A stretch of 5,632 nt of DNA from Verrucomicrobiota bacterium (GTDB lineage Bacteria; Verrucomicrobiota; Kiritimatiellia; Kiritimatiellales; Tichowtungiaceae), in assembly GCA_030619095.1 (NCBI GenBank), contig JAUXCB010000113.1:1-5632 (forward strand). The letters run 5' to 3'. Position numbers and translations under genes: made by a program. The notes beneath the pieces were generated by a model. The model was not told where the DNA came from. It did not search any database and saw only the letters and a program-made list of their open reading frames with translations. Positions 1-4,747 of this stretch are shown one piece after another. The stretch's first letter is position 1. Each line of letters opens with the position of its first letter.

Positions 1-24
1 AATACGTAATGAGTAACTCGTAAT
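1..24. repeat. Cassette-end repeat, copy A
   Basis: The sequence AATACGTAAT at 1-10 is a perfect inverted match to ATTACGTATT at 61-70. The segment continues GAGTAACTCGTAAT. Its reverse complement carries TTACTCATTACGTATT, resembling CACTCATTACGTTT at 576-589 on the far side of the four-helix-bundle gene, so it forms an outer inverted pair with copy C. Between copies A and B a smaller hairpin is visible (CAAGC at 35-39, GCTTG at 46-50). The repeat may extend beyond the window edge. Confidence 0.6.
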
Positions 25-58
25 CAGCGACCAACAAGCCCTTCCGCTTGCCTGTCCC

Positions 59-81
59 TAATTACGTATTACTCGTTACGA
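59..81. repeat. Cassette-end repeat, copy B, overlapping the 3' end of the four-helix-bundle gene
   Basis: TTACGTATTACTCGTTAC at 62-79 matches TTACGCATTACTCGTCAC at 561-578 in direct orientation at 16 of 18 positions. The first ten bases of the unit (61-70) are the perfect inverted complement of bases 1-10. This copy encodes the last residues (VTSNT) and the TAA stop of the four-helix-bundle protein. Confidence 0.65.
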
Positions 82-544
82 CAGGGATCTCTTCATCCCG
101 CCATTTTATTGCAATATACTCTACGGCCTCTTCTTTAACAGCAACCGCCCTGTTCCTCTGATCCGGAATCATGGTTAAAAGCAACCGGATAACTTCTGTT
201 AGCAAACTCATGCGATGCTCCGCGACCTTTTCACCCAGCACATGTCGGCCTCGATAATACCAACCTCGACTCTCGCGAGCCGACCCGAAAGAATATTCGC
301 AAAACCGCGCTCGGTCTTTTGCGCTGATTTTTGAATAGCCTTCCTCGATATTTGCGCAAACCGAGCCGCCGGAACGATACAACTGATCGGACAAAGAACG
401 TGTGCAAACGTCTTTTGACAGCTTCTTTACATCGCTCCACATAATATCCGTCAGAAACAGAGCCAACCGGTACGCCGTAACCGTCCACAACACATCATCC
501 CTAATGACATCAGGAACAGATTTCTCCCAATCGTTATACGTCAT
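62..544 (-). CDS. Four-helix bundle protein (S23/IVS-encoded family)
   Basis: Member of the four-helix bundle family named after proteins encoded by intervening sequences in 23S rRNA genes, related in fold to the Avd accessory protein of diversity-generating retroelements. Its biochemical role is not established. The family signature is clear: a central SLSDQLYRSGGSVCANIEEGYS stretch is followed by KDRARFCEYSFGSARES and then RHVLGEKVAEHRMSLLTEVIRLLL, in the usual helix order. At about 160 residues it is longer than the ~120 common in the family; the extra is a charged C-terminal tail ending VTSNT, whose codons are part of a flanking repeat. I prefer the ATG at 544, because a GGAG lies 9 bases upstream; an in-frame ATG at 568 would add 8 residues encoded by the repeat. 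The gene lies directly downstream of the histidine kinase gene, and its flanking repeats suggest a mobile cassette. The family call is firm; the function is unknown. Confidence 0.88.
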   Translation of the reverse strand: MTYNDWEKSVPDVIRDDVLWTVTAYRLALFLTDIMWSDVKKLSKDVCTRSLSDQLYRSGGSVCANIEEGYSKISAKDRARFCEYSFGSARESRGWYYRGRHVLGEKVAEHRMSLLTEVIRLLLTMIPDQRNRAVAVKEEAVEYIAIKWRDEEIPVVTSNT

Positions 545-560
545 AGTTCCAATCTCCAAG

Positions 561-589
561 TTACGCATTACTCGTCACTCATTACGTTT
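561..589. repeat. Cassette-end repeat, copy C, containing the histidine kinase stop codon
   Basis: TTACGCATTACTCGTCAC is a 16/18 direct match to copy B, and the adjacent CACTCATTACGTTT is the inverted counterpart of copy A. Read on the minus strand, this segment provides the last codons (KRNE) and the TGA stop (577-575) of the histidine kinase. It also contains an optional upstream ATG (568) and sits just ahead of the ribosome binding site of the four-helix-bundle gene. Confidence 0.65.
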
Positions 590-1750
590 GGGTGCTTCCA
601 AAAGAGCCATGCGCACATCATCGCGCGGAAAATGCAGTGTGAAGGCCGTTCCGCGCTCTGGCATACTGGAAATCTCAATCTCACCGCCATGGTCACGAAG
701 AATGCGCTGCACAATCATCAAGCCGAGTCCCGACCCCTCCTCCTTTGTGGTGTGATACGCCTCATAAATCGCGCCCAGATTCTCCGGAGCAATTCCCGGC
801 CCATTGTCCTCAAAACAGATGCTCACAAACCGCGACGACATCTCTGTCCGTACTTTCAGGATGCCGCCGTCGCCCATCGCCTGTAGCGCGTTTTTAATGA
901 TATTGAAAAATGCCTGCTTCACCTGTGTCTCGTCGGCGGGAACGGTCGGCAGATCTTTTGCCTGCTCGCGCTCCACCAGAATCCGCCGGTTCGAAATTTC
1001 GTGCTGCATCAGTTCCAGCGTCTCATCGAGCATCTGTTCCATCGCCACGGGCCGGCGATCCGGCAACGAAGGGCGGATCGCCCGCAAAAACTGCGTGATG
1101 ATCCGGTCGAGGCGGTGCACCTCACGTTTTGAGATATCCACCAGCTCTGTCAGATTCTCGCGCATCGACTCATCCGGCAGATCGTCCAGTTCCCGTTCCA
1201 GCAGTTGCAGGTGGATCGTCACCGAATTCAGAGGGTTTCCGATTTCGTGGGCCACCCCCGCCGCGAGCAGCGTCAGTGCCTTCAGCCGTTCCGATTCAAT
1301 CGACTCAGCGGTCGTCTCCCGCTCGCGGGTCACATCGCGAAAAATTATTACCGCACCCTGTTCCTGTTCTTCAACCACCGCCAGCGGTACCATATAAAAT
1401 TCCACAAACCGGTGATCTGGATAGGTCACCTCAATTTCGCGGCGAACGAGTTTTTCCCACTCATCCTCGTCCAGATTCAAAACTTTTTCCCAATCGATGT
1501 CCCGAATATAGCGGGCAATGGGCTGACCCTCCGCATCGTCGAGCGAAAATCCAAAGAGCCCCTCCGCCATCCGGTTGGCGTAACGAATACGCGCCCCGGA
1601 TCCAACCACGATGATTCCCTCCTGAATGGCCTGAAAGATTGTCTCCAACAGCCCCTTTTCGCGCGCCAGATGTAGAAACTGCGTCTGGACACTGTCCGAG
1701 TCCATCCGATCCAGCCGGTCGATTAATTTATCTAAAAACTTCGATTTCAT
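575..1750 (-). CDS. Soluble PAS-domain sensor histidine kinase, NtrB-like
   Basis: A two-component sensor kinase that should autophosphorylate on histidine and pass the phosphate to a response regulator. The protein has 391 residues and no membrane segment, so it is probably cytosolic. After a charged N-terminal helix (1-35) comes a PAS domain (about 36-145: IFQAIQEGIIVV, then RIRYANRMAEGLFG, ending VIIFRDVTRERE). The dimerisation/phosphoacceptor domain has AAGVAHEIGNPLN with the phosphorylated His at 168. The ATPase domain shows the N box (FFNIIKNALQA, 281-291), G1 box (EDNGPGI, 314-320) and G2 box (GSGLGLMIV, 339-347). A GAGAAG-type ribosome binding site precedes the ATG. In related NtrB/AtoS-like kinases a sigma-54 activator response regulator usually follows; here a four-helix-bundle gene comes next instead. 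The last codons (KRNE) and the stop lie in a repeat, but all catalytic motifs are upstream of it. The signal sensed cannot be read from the sequence. Confidence 0.93.
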   Translation of the reverse strand: MKSKFLDKLIDRLDRMDSDSVQTQFLHLAREKGLLETIFQAIQEGIIVVGSGARIRYANRMAEGLFGFSLDDAEGQPIARYIRDIDWEKVLNLDEDEWEKLVRREIEVTYPDHRFVEFYMVPLAVVEEQEQGAVIIFRDVTRERETTAESIESERLKALTLLAAGVAHEIGNPLNSVTIHLQLLERELDDLPDESMRENLTELVDISKREVHRLDRIITQFLRAIRPSLPDRRPVAMEQMLDETLELMQHEISNRRILVEREQAKDLPTVPADETQVKQAFFNIIKNALQAMGDGGILKVRTEMSSRFVSICFEDNGPGIAPENLGAIYEAYHTTKEEGSGLGLMIVQRILRDHGGEIEISSMPERGTAFTLHFPRDDVRMALLEAPKRNE

Positions 1751-1777
1751 GGGGACTTCTCAAGAAAACTGTGACAA

Positions 1778-1805
1778 TTTGTACCACATCATCCAGAAAA
1801 GACAA
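1778..1805 (-). promoter_or_regulatory. Possible sigma-70-type promoter for the histidine kinase gene
   Basis: On the minus strand TTGTCT (1805-1800) and TACAAA (1783-1778) are separated by 16 bases. Each matches the -35 or -10 consensus at four of six positions. Transcription would begin about 20 bases before the start codon, leaving room for the GAGAAG ribosome binding site. This is pattern matching only; the kinase could instead be read through from the Nfu gene 178 bases upstream. Confidence 0.3.
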
Positions 1806-1830
1806 ATCACCAAATGCGCCAGAATTTACC

Positions 1831-1850
1831 AATCTTCCAAGGTTTAGAAA
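1831..1850. repeat. 20-base palindromic repeat, spacer copy
   Basis: AATCTTCCAAGGTTTAGAAA lies in the 178-base spacer between the histidine kinase and Nfu genes. It differs by one base from 4962-4981 inside lipA. The core TTCCAA-GGT-TTAGAA is an imperfect palindrome with a 3-base centre. It could be a protein-binding site or a remnant of a dispersed palindromic repeat. Confidence 0.5.
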
Positions 1851-1870
1851 GCGACGACGACGCAAATAAT

Positions 1871-1900
1871 CGCTCACAAGCCCCCTTTGGCTTGGTGCGA
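1871..1900 (-). terminator. Weak hairpin downstream of the Nfu gene
   Basis: CAAGCC at 1877-1882 and GGCTTG at 1889-1894 are perfect inverted arms around a 6-base loop, and the stem can be extended across a one-base bulge (CAC/GTG). On the minus strand it starts about 35 bases after the Nfu stop codon. Only a loose T-containing stretch (GATTATTTG) follows, so it is at best a weak intrinsic terminator or an attenuator between Nfu and the kinase. Confidence 0.3.
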
Positions 1901-1928
1901 CAGCTAGTAGATGGTTGCCAACAGAGCG

Positions 1929-2183
1929 TTAGGCATCGTGATCGGTTGCATCAATCACCTCAACCACATCCGGAACCTTCTCTTTCAAGAGGCGTTCAAT
2001 TCCGTTTTTCATGGTCATGCGTGCACCCATGCAACCGCAGCAGCCGCCCTGCAGCTCGATGTATACCTTGGCCTCTTTAACGGTCACAATCTCTGCCCCG
2101 CCGCCATGGCTGGCAAGCGCCGGTGCAATTTCCTCTTTCAAAATTTTTTCAACGGCATCGAGAATTTCTGTATCGGTCATCAT
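1929..2183 (-). CDS. NifU-like C-terminal domain (Nfu-type) Fe-S cluster scaffold/carrier
   Basis: A stand-alone NifU C-terminal domain of 84 residues, close to the usual size for single-domain Nfu proteins. Such proteins bind a [4Fe-4S] cluster, normally across a dimer, and deliver it to apo-enzymes in the cytosol. The diagnostic motif is complete: GGCCGCMGA with the CxxC pair at residues 48 and 51, preceded by the conserved helix and strand (LKEEIAPALASHGGGAEIVTV, then KVYIELQG) and followed by a helix ending in VPDVVEVIDA. A GGAG lies 4 bases before the first ATG and 7 before the second (2180), so either could be the start; the second spacing is more typical. The gene is divergent from the coiled-coil protein gene and lies upstream of the kinase on the same strand. 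Nfu carriers are known to maintain lipoyl synthase in some bacteria, and lipA lies about 2.5 kb away. Confidence 0.93.
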   Translation of the reverse strand: MMTDTEILDAVEKILKEEIAPALASHGGGAEIVTVKEAKVYIELQGGCCGCMGARMTMKNGIERLLKEKVPDVVEVIDATDHDA

Positions 2184-2205
2184 TCAACTCCTTTAAATTT
2201 TGAAA

Positions 2206-2234
2206 ACAGTAATTAAAACACTCATCTTAGTCAA
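2206..2234 (-). promoter_or_regulatory. Possible sigma-70-type promoter for the Nfu gene
   Basis: On the minus strand TTGACT (2234-2229) matches the -35 consensus at five of six positions. It is followed after 17 bases by TACTGT (2211-2206), which keeps the key T, A and final T of a -10 box. The implied start site is about 15-20 bases upstream of the Nfu ATG, just ahead of the AAAGGAG ribosome binding site. The rest of the divergent spacer (2235-2345) holds a small TCGACC/GGTCGA hairpin (2243-2248/2260-2265) of unknown meaning. Confidence 0.4.
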
Positions 2235-2357
2235 AGTGCGAATCGACCCAAAAGCCTCTGGTCGACAAACGGATCCGAAAGCGGAACACGGACTTGCGGC
2301 TCCCTCAGAAACTGTGCAATAAACTAAAACCCATTCACGTTATATCAGGTTATGAAA

Positions 2358-3155
2358 ATGAATACCCTTGCAACCGGAATTTTGAGCTGTGTCCTGCTCG
2401 CCTCGGCAGGGGGAGCTGTCTATTACAGGTCTCAGGCTGTGAAATATGAGCGACGGTGGGGCGAAGCCATGGAGCAGCTTGCCGACACCCTGCGGGATTC
2501 GAAGCCATTCCGCGCACGCGAAAAGCCCGTGCCCGGCATTCCAAAATCCGCTACCGTTATTGATACCACTCGGGAACATCAGATTGCCGGCCTGCTGGCG
2601 GAACTGGAGGAAAAGCAGAGGCAGATCGAAACGCTCACTCAGGCCGCAAAAAAGCAAGCAAACACCAACCGCTTTCCGAATGCGGGTGATCGACAGAGAC
2701 AGCTGGAAGAATTGAAGGAAAACGATCCGGAAAAATATGAAGAGATCATCGCCCGTCGCGAGGAGATGCGCAATCAAATGCAAAACAACTTTGCGCAGAA
2801 GGCGATCAGTCTGCTGGATCGCGACACATCGACTCTGAGCGGGAAAGAGCTCGATCACTATGAGCAAATGCTGAACAACATGGATACAGCCTGGACACTG
2901 CTCGAGAAAATGATCTCGCCGGACACCCCGCCGGAAGAACGGCGCGAAATCAGGCAGGAGTTGGCCGAAACAGCTCAGGAGCTTCAGCCCATTCTGAAGG
3001 AGGAGCGCGAACGCAGGTTTGTTGAACTGGGCGTGGAAAGCGGCTACTCCGAAACCGAAGCGAAAGCGTTTGCTGAATACATCGGCAACACCATCCAGGC
3101 GACTTCCCTGCAACCCTTTGCCGGCAGACGCGGCCCGCCCCGCGGCGGGCGGTAA
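2358..3155 (+). CDS. Exported or membrane-anchored coiled-coil protein, function unknown
   Basis: I do not recognise this 265-residue protein as a named family. It opens with MNTLATG and one hydrophobic segment (about residues 4-22) that could be an uncleaved anchor or a signal peptide cut near ASA/GG, so the rest should be periplasmic. A long charged, Gln- and Glu-rich helical region follows: a probable coiled coil around residues 70-100 (LLAELEEKQRQIETLTQ), a second around 110-145, and further helices to about 240. The tail is short and Arg/Gly/Pro-rich (AGRRGPPRGGR). An ATG at 2352 is only 2 bases from the AGG at 2347-2349, whereas the ATG at 2358 has 8-base spacing, so I chose the latter. 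The gene stands alone on the plus strand and converges on the membrane-protein gene. The composition resembles periplasmic helical adaptor or chaperone-like proteins, but no function can be assigned. Confidence 0.85.
   Translation: MNTLATGILSCVLLASAGGAVYYRSQAVKYERRWGEAMEQLADTLRDSKPFRAREKPVPGIPKSATVIDTTREHQIAGLLAELEEKQRQIETLTQAAKKQANTNRFPNAGDRQRQLEELKENDPEKYEEIIARREEMRNQMQNNFAQKAISLLDRDTSTLSGKELDHYEQMLNNMDTAWTLLEKMISPDTPPEERREIRQELAETAQELQPILKEERERRFVELGVESGYSETEAKAFAEYIGNTIQATSLQPFAGRRGPPRGGR
3133..3150. terminator. GC-rich hairpin at the junction of two convergent genes
   Basis: GCCCGCC (3133-3139) and GGCGGGC (3144-3150) form a perfect 7-base stem with a 4-base loop. It lies in the last codons of the coiled-coil protein gene, just before its TAA, with only 5 bases left before the stop of the opposing gene. 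No T-tract follows on either strand, so it is not a canonical intrinsic terminator. It could still block convergent transcription, or it may simply reflect the codons for GPPRGG. Confidence 0.25.
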
Positions 3156-3160
3156 AACGG

Positions 3161-3862
3161 CTACCCCGGGCGAAATGTTTTGGCCACTGCGCTGGCGACC
3201 AGGCCAATCAAAACAATCCCGGCAATCGCCGCCCCGATCCATCCGAGTAAGGAAAGCGCGGTCATGATGACCCCGGCGATCATGACGCCGAGCAGGATGT
3301 AGAGCATGGCTTTCCAAAAGGGAATGCCCATCAGAAAGGCGGCCATTGAACCGGTCCATCCACCCGTCACCGGCAGCGGAATGGCCACGAAGATAGTCAG
3401 CCCGAGCGCTTCATATTTTTCAATGCTCGCACTCTTTTTGCGCGTACGTGCGAAGAGCCAGTCAAAGAAGGCCTTGCCTATTCTGAAGCGCATCAGGAAC
3501 TGCGAAACCGGCCCGAGAAGCAACAGGATCAACGGAATAGGAATCATATTGCCAGCGACTGCCATCCCATATATTAACGCTATTTTTTTAGCATTTTTCT
3601 TCCATTCATCTTTGCTCCAGTCACGACATTTCAATCCATCTATTCCATAAATAATGAATCCAACCGGAACCGCACCGCGAAGCTCCACGATGGGCAGCGT
3701 CGAAATAGACAACACGGCCGAGGTGCGCGAAAGACCCTTTTCTTCCAGCCAATGGGCGATTTTTTCGCCGCGCGACTCAGGGTGCTCCGATTCGGCCCGC
3801 GCCGGAAAGGCCCCCAGCAGAACCGACGTTGCCAGCAAAAAAACATACAGACGTGTTTTCAT
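3161..3862 (-). CDS. Small multi-drug export family (Sm_multidrug_ex) membrane protein
   Basis: Inner-membrane protein of the family labelled small multi-drug export; the transport role implied by that name is weakly supported and the true substrate is unknown. The 233-residue sequence has a likely cleavable signal peptide (1-23, ending FPARA), then ELRGAVPVG (60-68) and PLPVTGGWTGS (162-172), the two motifs I associate with this family. Hydrophobic segments lie near 50-72, 94-120, 153-178, 183-205 and 207-226. The hydrophilic stretch at about 74-93 (Trp- and Lys-rich) is longer than I expect and its codons are AT-rich compared with the rest. The ATG overlaps the glycosyltransferase stop codon as ATGA, with GAGGA a few bases before it, so translation is probably coupled to that gene. 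Pairing with a family 2 glycosyltransferase may point to an envelope-lipid role, but this is inference. Confidence 0.85.
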   Translation of the reverse strand: MKTRLYVFLLATSVLLGAFPARAESEHPESRGEKIAHWLEEKGLSRTSAVLSISTLPIVELRGAVPVGFIIYGIDGLKCRDWSKDEWKKNAKKIALIYGMAVAGNMIPIPLILLLLGPVSQFLMRFRIGKAFFDWLFARTRKKSASIEKYEALGLTIFVAIPLPVTGGWTGSMAAFLMGIPFWKAMLYILLGVMIAGVIMTALSLLGWIGAAIAGIVLIGLVASAVAKTFRPG

Positions 3863-4596
3863 AGTTCCTCTTTAATGATTCGTATTTTCCCCCGCTTGTG
3901 CCGGGATTTTTTTTGAAACTTCCTCAGGACCCTGACAAAACGGATCATGTCGCGAACAGGAGACCACAAACTCTTATGGCGGTTCAGCCTTTTTTGAATC
4001 CGAACCGAATCGATCCGAATGCGATGCGATGCCACATGCAGGAGGGTCTCAAATTCCACGGGAAACGAAGAGGCGGATTCCAATAAAAACGGGAGCACAT
4101 CGCAACGGTAAAAGCGAAAGCCACAGGGCGGGTCTGGCACATACACACCCCACAGACGATAGAGCCAGTGCGACATCATCTGAATGCTCAAACGCCGCAA
4201 AGGGGAAACATGCTCCGGCGACCCCATCCGATTTCCGATCAGCACCGGAATATGTGTGCGATGATAGGCTTCCAGAAACCTTTCGATATAATCAGGGTCA
4301 TGAAATCCGTCAGCATCCAGTGCAATCACCGCATCATAGCCTCGATCGAGAACATACCGAAAGCCCTCTGTCAATGCGACCCCTTTGCCGCCATTCTCTG
4401 TTCGCCGGAGAACTGTTGCGCCAGCCTGCTCTGCACGAATAACAGTCTCATCAGTCGATGCATCATCCACCACGATCACATCCTGCACAAACTCGGCCGC
4501 ACGGGAGACCACCTCACCGACCGTATTCTCCTCGCAGAAAGCAGGAATCAGCACCGCTACTTTTTTCACTTCTTTTCGTTCTTGAACAGTCGCCAT
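3859..4596 (-). CDS. Family 2 glycosyltransferase, polyprenyl-phosphate sugar synthase-like
   Basis: A GT-A fold inverting glycosyltransferase of about 245 residues that should move a sugar from a nucleotide donor, possibly to a polyprenyl phosphate as in dolichyl-phosphate mannose/glucose synthases. The nucleotide-binding start VAVLIPAFCEENTVGEVV (13-30) is followed by VIVVDDASTDET (40-51). NGGKGVALTEGF (68-79) and the metal-binding DAD (94-96) within ALDADGFHDPDYI are typical of this subgroup, as are GNRMG (121-125) and PPCGFRFYR (156-164). The C-terminus is basic and has no membrane helices, so it is likely cytosolic or peripheral. The nearest purine-rich site (GAGGTG) is 13 bases before the ATG, an unusually long spacing; an in-frame TGA five codons upstream limits alternatives. 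It overlaps the next gene by four bases. Donor and acceptor cannot be read from the sequence. Confidence 0.92.
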   Translation of the reverse strand: MATVQERKEVKKVAVLIPAFCEENTVGEVVSRAAEFVQDVIVVDDASTDETVIRAEQAGATVLRRTENGGKGVALTEGFRYVLDRGYDAVIALDADGFHDPDYIERFLEAYHRTHIPVLIGNRMGSPEHVSPLRRLSIQMMSHWLYRLWGVYVPDPPCGFRFYRCDVLPFLLESASSFPVEFETLLHVASHRIRIDSVRIQKRLNRHKSLWSPVRDMIRFVRVLRKFQKKSRHKRGKIRIIKEEL

Positions 4597-4616
4597 ATCA
4601 ATTCGGTTTCACCTCA

Positions 4617-4747
4617 TAAATTCGAAGCACTAAACTCGAAATCCGAAACAAATTCGAATGAATAAAATCAAAAACAATCCGTTTGTGGCATTTGTATTTT
4701 GAATTTAAATTTTTGTTTCGAATTTCGATATTCGAATTTCGGAATTT
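4617..4747. repeat. AT-rich imperfect palindrome with TTCGAA motifs between lipA and the glycosyltransferase gene
   Basis: This segment is markedly AT-rich compared with both neighbours and contains TTCGAA at four places (near 4621, 4653, 4717 and 4731). The arm TCGAAATCCGAAACAAA (4636-4652) is complementary to 4712-4728 with one mismatch in 17, and weaker pairing continues inward (AATCAAAAACAA against TTTGTATTTTGAA). It resembles the ATTCGAA-rich dispersed repeats seen in some environmental bacterial genomes. Its right part lies inside the lipA reading frame and supplies that gene's C-terminal tail and stop codon. Any promoter for the glycosyltransferase would have to lie within it or in lipA. 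Confidence 0.65.

Noticed and set aside
804..1397. Plus-strand open frames opposite the histidine kinase
   Set aside because: They are Ser/Arg-rich translations typical of the antisense of a GC-rich gene. The minus-strand kinase motifs are unambiguous.
2236..2322. Short plus-strand frame (GTG to TAA, 28 codons) in the divergent spacer
   Set aside because: There is no clear ribosome binding site, no recognised similarity, and it overlaps the probable Nfu promoter. It is too short to support without comparative data.
2358..2430. Possible lipoprotein signal (Cys in ILSC near the start)
   Set aside because: The Cys sits in the middle of the hydrophobic segment and the preceding residues fit the lipobox poorly; an ordinary signal peptide or anchor is more likely.
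2340..3359. Long (339-codon) minus-strand open frame opposite the coiled-coil protein gene
   Set aside because: Its translation is rich in Cys, His, Arg and Phe without recognisable domains, it overlaps two well-supported genes, and the plus-strand frame has a ribosome binding site, signal segment and coherent coiled-coil pattern. It is an antisense shadow.
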